From Brachyhypopomus gauderio (lineage: Eukaryota; Chordata; Actinopteri; Gymnotiformes; Hypopomidae), in the NCBI RefSeq assembly GCF_052324685.1, contig NC_135223.1:9002903-9066902 (forward strand): 64,000 nucleotides of DNA, read 5' to 3'. The notes under the pieces are model-generated. The model saw nothing but the letters and a program-made list of their open reading frames with translations, was not told the DNA's origin and made no database searches. A program made the translations under genes and the position numbers. Positions 54,753 to 64,000 of the stretch are shown one piece after another; position 1 is the first letter of the stretch, and each line of letters starts with the position of its first letter.

Positions 54753-57700
54753 CATTAAATATTAAATATTAATCAGCCAGAGTGGCTCACTAGAAAGGGC
54801 TGTACAGATGCATGATTGCCAGTTGTGGATACCAGTAAAGCAGTTTTTAAGTGTAACCGTAATGCTTAATATCATAAATGATTCATGTACTGATTATTCT
54901 TCATTGATTTTGTAAAATGTATATTTTGTAGGAAATACAAAAGAAATTTTGATTAACAGGAAGAAATTTTGATTAACAGGAACAGTGTTTGAATAGCAGA
55001 ACATACAGAGTTCGAGAGTGTGGCTGTGGCTTTAGGTGAAGGGAGCAGAGGTCTAGTGTTTGAGCTCCTATTTTTTTTGTAAGGGAGCTGAGCTTTAAGA
55101 AGACTGAGATATAAGCGAGGAGGATTGTTTATTCATCTCTCCTCCAAAGGTCTTCATGATCATTTCCCTTCATGCCAGATGATCAAACAAGGCCAGCAGA
55201 AGAGACCCCTTTAGTTGTACCGAGTTCAACCTTGACTATAACCACTGTTGATGTAGGTGATAATTGAGAAATTCCAGTCATGCCTGTGGTAACTTATCAG
55301 ATTTATTATGTACTTGTGGAGACAAACGATGACCAGATAAGTAGCCGTTGCATTAATTGTGATACCTATCGTGGTACTAAACCTGGCACTTGAATTGAGT
55401 TGAAATAGGGCTGTTTAAGCAGGAAAATCACAACATCTGCTGTTTGATATTCCTGGACCAGAAGTATTCAACTCTGGACCTCAAGTTCAATTTCAGGTCC
55501 TGTGTTTAATAATCATTAGTAGTTCATTGAATGAATTGTAACTGATTGACCAGTTAATCTCCACACTCCAGGGCACATATGTCAAAGTCAAGGCCCGCGG
55601 GCCAGACCCGGCCCTCGAATTGATTATCTATGGCCCCCTGAATGATATTTAATTACTATTAGAACTGGCCCGCAGGCCACAGCCGCCCGCTGGTGTTTTG
55701 CACGCACAAACACTACATTCCCCACAATGCAACGGTAGCCCGCGAAGTCACTGCAGTGCACACAAGCGGCGAGGGTCCGCTCTGCGAAAATGACGTAATC
55801 GCAGTGGCTCCGCCCGTGGGCGAGGGCGTCGCGTGCTGTCAATTTGCGAGGTCGTGCACCTCTCGAATTTTGTAACTTTGCGTGCACCAGCACGTTAAAC
55901 TTAATTAAGTTAAATATTTATACATCTATTCGAAATTATTCGAAATAATTCGCTTTTTATTCACATTATTTAATGGTTGTTTATTTTCAAAACGCCCAAT
56001 CTTAACGTCTTCACGTTCTCTCATGTTTCGTCCATGGAATTTCGTTCTGGAATAGATATTTGTTGTGAAACAAAGTAATTACAATTTCAAGCATTTTCAA
56101 GTACTTTAGCCTAAATTCCAGCACTTTTCAAACCTTTATTACTTTATTCATTTAATGTACCTTACAGAACATGTTTTCTTTGAAGGAAGTTTGTTTTTAT
56201 CTGTTTGCTTGTTGAAAAATGTTTTCACTTGAAATTACTGACAGATCCATTAGAAAATATTGCTTTATTCATTTAAGCATTAAATAATAAACACTGTGTT
56301 AGGTCTTGGTTCAATAGGCTATGTGCAATCATTTCAATATGTTTTAATAAACATTGAACCAGTCCGGCCCTTGGCTTGTAGCAAATTTGGTTTTTTGGCC
56401 CTCGGTGCATTTGACTTTGACATCCCTGCTCCAGGGGAAGGGGATTCATCCGTTTTGTGTTCACTAACCTCTACCAATTAAGATTTTAAAATGCTGTTTG
56501 CATGATTTATCAGCTCAGCAAAAAGTATGGCCCTGTCTACACCATCTGGTTTGCCAGCACTCCTGTTGTGGTGATTGCTGAATATCAAGCTCTGAAAGAC
56601 TCCATGATTGGCATGGGAGAAGAGTTCAGTGGCAGATTGGACTACCCCAGCTTGATGAAATCCACCAAGGGATATGGTAAGTTTTATAAATATAATGTTC
56701 TATAGAGTCTGGTTTTATTCACAGAGGTGGGAGTCAGAATGGCTGTGTTCTGTTTTGCAGGTGTTTTGGTGAGTAACGGCAGCAGGTGGAAGCAGCTTCG
56801 CAGATTCAGTCTGACAACCCTGAAGAACTTTGGGATGGGACGTAGGAACATTGAGGAGAAGGTGAAGGAGGAAGCTCGCTGTCTGGTGCAAACATTCAAC
56901 ACATTTGGAGGTACTGGCCCCTTGCTATCTGATGACATTGTCATTTTTGGAATGCAATTCTCCAGACACACTACTGTGTGAGCTATATGACCATTTAAAC
57001 TTGTACTCTAGTAAATATCAACACTTATGAATGTGCTCATATGACTTGCTGTAATTAATGTCACTGTTCATATTAATTACATTTGAATCTAAATATTTTA
57101 TTTTGTAAATGTAAAAAAAAAAAAGAATTATGTTTAAATGTGTATTTTAGGATCCTTATTACCATTCAGTTGAATGACAAACGTCTAGCTCCAAAAAATG
57201 TTGTAAAAACATTTATTTTCCTTACAGACTCTGCTTTCAATCCCCAAGACTCATTATCTGAAGCAACGTGCAATGTGATTTGCTCGGTTATTTTTGGACA
57301 CAGATTTAAATCTAAGGACCCACAGCTCAAGATGATCATTGAAACCAGTGATGAGTACATTGATTTCTTATCGAGTCCTCTTGGGCAGGTAATGTACCTA
57401 GTCTGAATTTTAGATAAACAACACAATGCTTTTCTTTGCTTGAGTAGAGGAAACAAAAAACAGAACTAATCTAAACTCACCATGGATTTACTGCACTTCC
57501 CTCTCTGGCAGTGCAACATACTGAATTTTGTTATTACATTTTAAGGGAATTAAGAAATACAATCAATTTAATCTCACCCAAACCTTTTAAATCCCAATCT
57601 CTGAGAATAGCTAGAATTTCATCTGAGAAGGTCTAGTTGACTAGGTTTTATGTACACACATTTATCTACATATTTGCTATTTCTGAATGACTTTGTCTCT

Positions 57701-58515
57701 GAGGTTTTTGTAACTAAACATTACGACCCATCACAGGAGATGTTCAGTTGAATGCAAACAACAGTTAAGACCAGGCAAATAATAACCCTCTCTGCACCTG
57801 TCTTTTTTTTCCTCTTACAGGCCTATAACATTTTCCCTAGATTAGTTGGCCTCTTTCCTGGACGACACCATGAAATATTTAAGATGCTTGAAAGAGTCAG
57901 ATGTTTTCTAAGACTTGAAGCTGAGTCAAGGATGAAAACATTAGATCTTAATTCACCACCACAGGACTTTCTTGAAGCTTTCCTCATACAAGCTGAAGAG
58001 GTAAAATTGTCATCAGTGCCATTAAGATAGCATGCATGTTTTGGTATGCATTTTTATCCAAGTAACGATATGTCGGTCTGCAACAATAATTGTTCATGAT
58101 GTTGTTCAAGTTTTGCCAGAAAACACCTAATTGTGGTATTATTGATATATAGAGTTACAAAATAGCTACTGAAATAGGAACATAAATAATATTTGTTCTT
58201 GTCTCTTCAGATATCTGATAAACATTAACATTTCTTTTTCTACTAAACTGCATAGAATCTTTTTCAAATGGATCTTTCCTCGTTAAAAAACAAATTTTAG
58301 CAAAGCTGATAAAGCCATAACTACAGAGTGAAGGACTCAGAGAATGTCTAATTACTGTGAGTTTCTTCTGCAGGAGAAACACAATCCCAATACAGAATTT
58401 AATATTGACAACTTATTGAGCACAGCCTGGAACTTGTTCAATGCTGGTACTGAGACCACCTCCAGTACACTCCGACATGCCCTGCTGCTCATGATGAAGC
58501 ATCCAGATGTCCAAG
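50644..58515 (+). CDS. CYP2-family cytochrome P450, exons 1-6 (3' part not in window)
   Basis: Exons 50644-50841, 56514-56676, 56761-56910, 57228-57388, 57821-58000 and 58374-58515 have GT-AG borders and matching phases (331 codons plus one base). They show an N-terminal membrane anchor ([15 protein letters not shown]), the Pro-rich hinge [12 protein letters not shown], exon 2 [13 protein letters not shown]-helix WKQLR (WxxxR), and the I-helix AGTETTS in exon 6. Exon borders match the nine-exon CYP2 plan. The ExxR and haem-binding Cys exons (7-9) are not found in the remaining 5.5 kb, which is filled with repeats. The gene either extends past 64000 or has lost its end. The product would be an ER-bound monooxygenase; the subfamily is not assigned. 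Confidence 0.9.
50842..51400. other. CYP2 intron 1, unique-looking part
   Basis: No exon or recognised element. The intron runs to 56513 and contains the repeats listed separately. Confidence 0.5.
51407..51790. repeat. Second copy of the 38478-38850 repeat
   Basis: From 'tatgtggggtacgacgtgga' to 'catgcttaaattgcaaagct' it follows 38478-38830 closely, with a deletion of about 30 bases near 51550. It begins with 'ggggtggactggg', a hAT-type terminal word. Confidence 0.85.
51980..52330 (-). repeat. Interspersed repeat fragment
   Basis: The motif 'tggttgggttcat(c/t)gtcctcttgca' occurs twice, at 51996 and 52236, around sequence like a common non-coding fish repeat. Class not assigned. Confidence 0.4.
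52390..52640 (-). pseudogene. Tc1-like transposase N-terminal fragment
   Basis: The minus strand reads [19 protein letters not shown], then [13 protein letters not shown], the helix-turn-helix DNA-binding part of Tc1 transposases, followed by a degenerate KFRPGNAN. The catalytic half is absent. Confidence 0.6.
53153..53701. mobile_element. PIF/Harbinger-type MITE, 549 bp
   Basis: Flanked by TAA on both sides (53150-53152 and 53702-53704). The left end GGGCGAACTCACACTAGGC and inverted right end GGGCGTACTCACACTAGGC differ at one base. The interior is GC-rich, with repeated TAGTGTGAGCGCT and CCGTGCCCGGGCC words. A 3-bp TAA target is typical of PIF/Harbinger. Confidence 0.88.
53708..54650 (+). 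pseudogene. Tc1-like element with broken transposase, 3'-truncated
   Basis: The left end includes TGGTTGCATAAGTGTACACAC, a known type of fish Tc1 terminus. Transposase pieces: [20 protein letters not shown] (53904 on), [20 protein letters not shown] to KPYLSKKNI in an open frame at 54020-54250, then shifted pieces ending in [10 protein letters not shown] at about 54560-54590, which carries the second catalytic Asp. It is cut at a (TA)n tract, so the third acidic residue and right end are missing. It starts 6 bases after the Harbinger MITE. Confidence 0.8.
54653..54749. repeat. (TA)n microsatellite
   Basis: About 97 bases, with one small interruption near 54668-54670. It forms the right boundary of the Tc1 fragment. 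Confidence 0.97.
54760..55560. other. CYP2 intron 1, no element recognised
   Basis: A short direct duplication, 'aagaaattttgattaacagg', occurs at about 54941 and 54961. Otherwise nothing is supported. Confidence 0.5.
55574..56428 (+). mobile_element. Internally deleted hAT, non-autonomous copy of the 5357-7992 type
   Basis: A perfect 8-bp target duplication, ctccaggg, lies at 55566-55573 and 56429-56436. The first 210 bases match the left end of the 5357-7992 element, starting CACATATGTCAAAGTCAAGG, and about the last 260 match its right end. The transposase is replaced by about 400 bases, part of which is unlike the parent. It lies in CYP2 intron 1, 85 bp before exon 2. Confidence 0.93.
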
Positions 58516-59102
58516 GTGACCAATCGGACCACTTCAAACATTCATGTCTCACCACTGACACTGAAGCCGTGCACCTCCAAACTGCCTTAGTTTGTCCTGT
58601 GAAACATATACTGTTTTTGGGCCTGTGATCCAATATGCATGCAATGGCTTAGAACAGGCAATGCAACTTTATTTATATAGCACCTTTCATACACACTGGC
58701 AATTCAAAGTGCATAGCTATGGTACGACAGCCCAGACTCTAGTATAATCTGTCCAAGTGGAAGCATGTTTAAATTAAATAGGAATGGCTCAAGAATTGAA
58801 CCTTGTGTAACACAAGTTACTGGCACTTTGTTGATTTCAACAAAATAATTCCTGCCTTGCAGATAAGAAGTGAACCATTTAGGACTGATCTTTAGAGACC
58901 AACCCACTTCTCTAGTCTATCTATAAGAATGTTATGATCTACAATATCAAAGGCTACACTAAGGTCAAGCATTAGTAGAACAGATGGCTTCCTTGAATCT
59001 ATAATCAGTCGAATGTCATTAATTACCTTAGAGCAGTTTCAGTACTGTGAGTAGGTCAAAATCCTGGCTGAAATGTGTCGAGACAGATAGAAAATCAGTC
59101 AG

Positions 59103-59566
59103 TGTAATGATTGTAAGGAGCAGGCGAGACACAAATGTAGGAGAAGAGGGGTTTAATCAAGGTAAGCACAATATGCACCAACTGACAAATGACCAGAGAA
59201 GCATATACGAACCAACTCAATAGTAGACATAACTCCGTCAACAAACAATGAACAACACACGTAAAACACGACACTAATACAGGCATGGGGAATATAACTG
59301 ATAAACTAGTTATGAACTACGAACAAATTGGCGTAAAAACCGGCAAACAGAACATGAGAAGAACGAGGAATATAGACAAGCAGATAAACTTACCCAACTA
59401 AAATACAAGACACACACAGATACCAATCAGAACATACAACAGAGCGAGGACGAGAAACAGACTGCAAAACAAAGAAACAGAAAACGAACTGGGAATACAA
59501 GGAAGCGGAGAGGGCAGAGGGAAACAACAAGCTGAACACAGAGATACCGACATACAATGACTGACA
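59103..59566 (-). repeat. LTR-like insertion inside the L2 remnant
   Basis: On the minus strand it starts TGTCAGTCATTGTATGTCGG and ends near CAATCATTACA, pyrimidine-rich, non-coding and about 464 bp. The TG...CA ends suggest a solo LTR, but no target duplication was found. The L2-like sequence resumes on either side. Confidence 0.5.
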
Positions 59567-59755
59567 ACCAATAAATTGTTTTCCCAATAAATAGTATGTT
59601 TCAGCTAGGTTTGTAATTATTTTGCACAGATGCCTCCAAATTTCTTTGAACAGAGGCTTCACCACTGACGTTTTCAGTGCATTAGGGAAAACACCCGATA
59701 AGAGTGTTTACTATCTGACGTATGTCATCTGTTCTTGAGTGAAACACATTCTAGG

Positions 59756-60859
59756 CAGTGGTTCCCAAAGTGGGAGGCGCGGAGCTATTGCAGGGGGGGC
59801 GCGGAGCTTGGAAGTAAAACATGTGCACATGTGTCAATATTAGGGATGCACCGATTCCGATATTAATATCTGAAAAAATTCTAGATCGGGTATCGGTGAC
59901 AATGTGACCGATCCATAAAAACAGATCTATTCAGTCTAATTCTACGCTTGTAGCGCTTTTCGGAGTTAGTTCAACCTTAAATATCCACTCTGTCCCAGAT
60001 AGAAGTGAACTTGGACAGTTAACAGGCTAGTGAAACACGAAGCGCACAGAGGAGAGGTGAATCACTGACTCCACTTAGTCAGTTTATTTGCTGGTTGACC
60101 AAAATAAACCTGGGCTCCAGCACTACTTGACTGTTCATACATGAACTGGTGAGTTGTCCAAAGCTCATTGAGTGCGTTACTTACAGAAATAAAATAAAGA
60201 GCAGTGGTCTGAGTCGGTCTACGGCAGAAAGCTAAAAAAAACAACAATATTCCATACACGCGCTCAACTCCCTCCCTTAAAGAGACAGTACACATATTTC
60301 TGGCCGTTACATGCTTTGTGCTCTGCGTGATGTCTGCGCTAGCAAACTAGCCGCATAGGTATAGCTGTTTCCCCTATTTCATCTCCTTATTTATTTTAAA
60401 TTATATTTAGAATTCTTGAATCAAAAGTTTCTTGCAGTTAATTTTTTTCATGTTTGACCAAAGTTGTGAACCTATTGTTTTTGTCAGTTTCAGGTTCTTT
60501 GGTATTATTTATTTTACATTCAGTGTTATATTCATAATTGCACTGACTGAACAAATGCAAGTTGTGTTGTTTTTACATGTTTTTATGTGTGTTTAAGTGT
60601 GCTATACTGGTGCAGAGTTTTCAATAAACTTGTAATTCAGTATGTCTGTGTTAAAAAAAATGCTTTAAGTCGATTCAGCACTGTTTTACTCTATCAGATC
60701 GGTATCGGATTGGTATCGGCCGATACTAAGCCTCAGATATCTGAATCGGTATCAGAAGTGAAAAACGTGAATCGGTGCATCCCTAGTCAATAGGGGGGGG
60801 CGCAAAAATATTCTCATCTACTAAAGGGGGGCACGACAGAAAAAGTTTGGGAACCACTG
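59756..60859. mobile_element. hAT (Charlie-like) MITE containing another hAT
   Basis: Ends are CAGTGGTTCCCAAAGTGGG and, inverted, CAGTGGTTCCCAAACTTTTT. Flanking octamers attctagg and ctttaagg agree at only 5 of 8 positions, so the target duplication is decayed. Its body is split by the element at 59841-60785. Confidence 0.8.
59841..60785. mobile_element. hAT-type MITE nested in 59756-60859, 945 bp
   Basis: Inverted ends TAGGGATGCACCGATTC match exactly. Flanks gtcaatat (59833-59840) and gtcaatag (60786-60793) agree at 7 of 8. Interior words ATCGGTATCGG repeat near both ends. No transposase. Confidence 0.9.
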
Positions 60860-60949
60860 CTTTAAGGAGGTATTAGGTAGAGGGTCAAGGCTGCATGTAA
60901 ATCAATCACTGACTCAATTAAGAATTCATTGTTAACAGTACTCAAAGTC

Positions 60950-61033
60950 AAAGTCAGAGTCAAATTTATTTATATAGCGCTTTTCACAACACACGTTGTC
61001 ACAAAGCAGCTTTACAATCGTATGGGTCCAGAT
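60950..61033. repeat. Common fish repeat fragment (split)
   Basis: 'caaatttatttatatagcgc' followed by 'cacaacacacgttgtcacaaagcagctttac' is a widespread teleost repeat tail. It continues after the next hAT at about 62210. Confidence 0.6.
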
Positions 61034-62209
61034 CAGGGGTGGAAAGTAACTAATTACATTTACTCACATTACTGTAATTAAGTACTTTTTATGAGTAATT
61101 TGTAATTTTTGGAGTAGTTTTTGAAATATGTAATTTTTACTTTTACTTGAGTACATTTTGATCCAATTAGTTTTACTTCACTACATTTGAATGCCCTCAC
61201 ATTACTGAGTAAAAAAATATTGATGGTGAAAAATTAAATGCGGGCAGAAATTTAAACTTCTGAGTCCCAGAACTGAAGGCCAATTGCATGGCCTTGCCTT
61301 GCGCGTGCCCTTTCCATTGTCTCATAATCAGGTCATAATATGGTGCACTTTTTTTTCCAAAAGGATGAGATTGTTCTATCTTTAAATCTTCTATCTACCA
61401 GGTTCTGTGGGATCCTGTGGACATTTTATTGTGAAAAGTGGAATCCTGTGGGCACTGTATTTTGAATAGTTGGATCCTGTGAGCGTTTTAAATAGTGGAA
61501 TCCTGTGCCCATTTTGTTTTATTTTGAGATGTGGGATCCTGTGGTCAATTTATATTTTATTTTGAGTTGTGGCAACCTGTGGGTATTTTATTGTGAATAG
61601 TGGGATCCGGTGGGCACTCTATTTTGAATAGTTGGATCCTGTGAGCACTTACTTTTAAATTGTGGGATCCTATGAGCATTTTTTAATTTTTGATGTGGGA
61701 TCCTGTGGGCATTTTATTGTGAGTAGTGGAATCCTGTTGCATTTTAGTTTGATTTGTGGCATCTTGTGGGCACTTAATTTTATGTGCATTTTGTTTTTTG
61801 AATAATTTGTAATTTAAATTTCTTTATTGTTATCATAGTGTTGTCCGTTGGACAATAGGACTGAAAATTGTTTGCACTTTATGGTACAGGTTGTGACTGT
61901 CCTTGTGCTGTGAGGAAGTATGTTCCTGAGCCCAGCTTATCTTTTTGCAAGTGTGGATGTGCACTTAAATACACTTTGAAATCGATTAAAACAACTTGTG
62001 CTGAATTTGGTTCATGATTCATCCATGCATTAAATAACTGAAAGTAAATAAGTAACTTTTACTCAAATTACATTTTAAATGAAGTAATTTTGTACTTTTA
62101 CTCGAGTAAATGTTGAGATGCGTAATTTTACTTTTACTCTGAGTAGATTTTAGGCAAAGTAATGATACTTTTACTCAATTACAATTTTTCAGTACTCTTT
62201 CCACCTCTG
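61034..62209. mobile_element. Non-autonomous hAT, 1176 bp
   Basis: A perfect 8-bp target duplication, gtccagat, lies at 61026-61033 and 62210-62217. Ends are CAGGGGTGGAAAGTAACTAA and, inverted, CAGAGGTGGAAAGAGTACTG; both sides are followed by TTACTC-rich subterminal repeats. It contains a minisatellite and no transposase. Confidence 0.92.
61395..61790. repeat. Diverged minisatellite inside the hAT
   Basis: About ten units of roughly 35-45 bp built on 'tgggatcctgtgggcatttt' and 'attgtgaatag'. Units alternate between two subtypes (for example ...ggatcctgtgagca... and ...gaatcctgtgggca...). Confidence 0.85.
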
Positions 62210-62217
62210 GTCCAGAT

Positions 62218-62329
62218 CCCTATTGAGCAATATAAATATATGCTACTACAGTAGAGGATCTTAAATTTACACCAGGGGTTACAATGAATAAATTACAATA
62301 AAAAATGTACAATGTATAAATTAGTGATA
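62218..62329. other. Short non-coding stretch
   Basis: AT-rich continuation of the repeat split by the hAT. No gene. Confidence 0.5.
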
Positions 62330-63932
62330 TGGATAGTTTTGTAAAGTGCAATAGTGTGATTGTAGACATGTGCTACAGTAAAGTGACAGTGGGGTGTAAA
62401 TATGGAGCAGTAAGGTGCAGGTTATTCCTGAGGAAAGAGTTCTTTATCATTGGAATTACACATCACACTTCTGTACCCATGTCTGGACGGTCTGAAGTCA
62501 TTTCTGATTCAGAACTCTGATTGCGGTGGGGAAGGAGTTCTTTAATCTGGAGGTCTTGCATATCATGCTCCTGTACCTCCGGCCTGAGGTACAGGAGCAT
62601 GATGTGCAAGTCTTCATGATCTGCAGTCTTCACCACTCTCTGTAGGCATTTGCGGTCCATCTCGGTCAGGCTGTCGTACCACACGGTGATACAGCTGGTC
62701 AGGAGGCTCTCAATGACGCAACTGTAGAAGTTGGTGAGGATCACAGGAGACATCCCAACCTTCTTCAGCCTCCTCAGGAAGTACAGCTGCTGTTGAGCCT
62801 TCCTGACTAGCTGACTGGTGTTCAGTGACCATGTGAGGTCCTCACTGATGTGGACCCCCAGGTACTGCCCACCCTCTCCACCTCGAGCTCCCGGATGAAA
62901 AGTGGCTGATGAGGTCTCCTCTCTTTCCTCATGTCCACTATCAACTCCTTCATCTTGTCCGTGTTGAGAGTAAGGTTATTTTGATCACACCATGACACCA
63001 GTCTGGTCACCTCCCTCCTGTAAGCTTCTCCATCTCCTCCAGTGATACGTTCTATCACTGCGGTGTCATCAGAAAATTTCAGGATGATGTTGTCTTCGTG
63101 GGAGGCGACACAGTCATGGGTGAACAGGGTGTAGAGAATAGGGCTGAGGACGCAGCCCTGTGGAGTGCCGGTGTAGGTGTTGATGCTGGCTGAAGTCCTG
63201 TTGCTAATCTTGACAGACTGGGGCCTGCCCGTTAGGAAGTCCAAAAGCCAGTCACAGAGGGTGGGGTGCAGGCAGAGTATGGAGAGTTTGTGGGTGAGCC
63301 TGTGCGGGATGACCGTATTGAAGAGCATCCTGATGTAGGAGTCCTTATTTTCGAGGTGGGGAGAGGGAGTAATGAAGGGCAGCAGCGACTGTGTCCGAGG
63401 TGGACCTGTTGTGATGGTAGGCGTACTGCAGGGGGTCCGTTATGCTGTCTTGGATGTGGGCCAGCACCACTCTCTTAAAGCACTTCATAATGAATGGAGT
63501 TAGTGCCACTGGCCTGTAGTCGTTCAGGCAGGTGGGGGGGCTCTTCTTGGGGAAGGGGACAATGGCTGTCGTTTTGTAGCAGGTGGGAACAATGCTCTGG
63601 CTGAGAGAGAGATTGAAAAGGGAGGTTAATACAATAGCCAACTCGTTCGCACATGCTCTGAGGGCCCACCCAGGAATGATGTCTGGTCCTAATGCTTTGC
63701 CTGGCTGTGTCTGTGTGGACCTCCTGGTGCCAGTGCTGGAGGTTTCGAAGCGGGTGTAGACGGTGTTGAGGTCATCGGGTAGGCTGTATGTGGAGCTGAT
63801 GTTGCTGGTGGTAGTCCTGTAGTCGGTGATGTGTTGTAGCTCTTGGATTCCCTTGAGATTTATGTTTTTGTGGAAATCCAGGTACAATTCTTGTAGCGAT
63901 GTTTTGGCTTCTTTCCAACTCCTAATTGCCAC
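62330..63932 (-). pseudogene. Rex1-like LINE reverse transcriptase, frameshifted, 5' part beyond view
   Basis: Minus-strand order: DYRTTTSNISSTYSLPDDLN, PGKALGPDIIPGWALRACAN and KSPPTCLNDYRPVALTPFIM in a frame 63932-63345; a shift; then [40 protein letters not shown] and [10 protein letters not shown] in 63328-62822; another shift near 62880; then SPVILTNFYSCVIESLLTSC to about 62463. The RT catalytic box reads FSDD where FADD is usual. Motifs and order match Rex1/Babar-type LINEs of fish. Two frameshifts make this copy non-functional. The N-terminal endonuclease is not seen; it lies beyond 63932 or is lost. Confidence 0.8.
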
Positions 63933-64000
63933 TTAAACTAACTTTCTTACCAAGTTACTAAGTTTTAGTATTGATCCAAGGGCATTGCGAGAAGGGAGGG
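63933..64000. other. Window end, not assigned
   Basis: 68 bases beyond the first codon of the LINE frame; too short to classify. Confidence 0.3.

Larger units (their letters stand above)
58655..60945 (-). mobile_element. L2-like LINE remnant, split by insertions
   Basis: Minus-strand coding pieces in order from high to low coordinates: ALKTSVVKPLFKEIW (about 59690-59630), LLMLDLSVAFDIVDHNILID (about 58975-58915) and PKWFTSYLQGRNYFVEINKV then QGSILEPFLFN (58890-58780). These are RT motifs of L2-type LINEs, with stops and shifts; the YADD box reads YAL at the edge. The low-coordinate end carries 'ctttatttatatagcacc', a common fish repeat tail. The remnant is interrupted by the sequence at 59103-59566 and by hATs at 59756-60859; flanking sequence at 60860-60945 continues it. 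Confidence 0.7.

Noticed and set aside
58352..58633. Minus-strand 93-codon frame
   Set aside because: Antisense to CYP2 exon 6.
1..64000. tRNA, rRNA, snRNA or riboswitch genes
   Set aside because: Reading both strands gave no convincing cloverleaf or conserved RNA core; a covariance-model scan would be needed to exclude small ones.

Overview
This is eukaryotic nuclear DNA, almost certainly from a teleost fish. Genes are split by GT-AG introns, intergenic DNA is AT-rich with long (TA)n and (CA)n tracts, and the mobile elements are typical of fish: Tc1/mariner, several hAT families, a PIF/Harbinger MITE, L2- and Rex1-like LINEs, a BEL/Pao LTR retrotransposon, ZMYM1-like and GTF2IRD2-like hAT transposases, and HMGXB3-like/KDZ sequences. 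I could not fix the species. Only two ordinary host-type genes stand out: a multi-exon orphan gene (30505-36472, +) and the first six exons of a CYP2-family cytochrome P450 (50644-58515, +, continuing past the window or broken). I recognised no tRNA, rRNA or CRISPR array.

Layout. 1-2.5 kb: the 3' half of a LINE with an open reverse-transcriptase frame, then a 112-128 bp minisatellite. 2.5-19.3 kb: a composite transposase-derived region. A broken ZMYM1-like hAT gene joins a tandemly duplicated, intron-containing locus related to HMGXB3-like/KDZ (Zisupton-like) proteins. Copy A (4.5-9.0 kb) keeps only the 3' half; copy B (9.2-19.3 kb) has CxC-type 5' exons, the KDZ core, and Ulp1-protease-like and PHD-like exons. 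Copy A was later hit by a hairpin MITE and a nearly intact GTF2IRD2-like hAT (8-bp target duplication). Copy B was hit by a Tc1 element and a non-autonomous hAT.

19.3-30 kb: nested and decayed hAT elements with BED fingers, two copies of one repeat in opposite orientation, an intron-split DDE-transposase-like gene remnant with a C-terminal PHD finger (25.4-28.0 kb), and an inverted repeat just upstream of the orphan gene promoter. 30.4-36.5 kb: the orphan gene with a TATA box, eight coding exons whose phases all join (839 residues), and a poly(A) signal.

39.9-49.4 kb: a hAT element bounded by perfect 8-bp target duplications contains a full-length BEL/Pao element (40413-47501) with 547-bp LTRs that look identical, a 5-bp target duplication, a tRNA-Tyr-type primer binding site and one uninterrupted 1966-residue gag-pol frame. 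50.5-58.5 kb: the CYP2 gene, with a 5.7-kb first intron full of insertions, including an 855-bp deletion derivative of the hAT at 5357-7992. 58.6-64 kb: an antisense L2-like LINE split by insertions, nested hAT MITEs, a hAT carrying an internal minisatellite, and an antisense Rex1-like LINE running to the window end.

Most coding sequence therefore belongs to transposons or their remnants. The orphan gene and the duplicated KDZ/Ulp1/PHD locus are the best candidates for undescribed biology.
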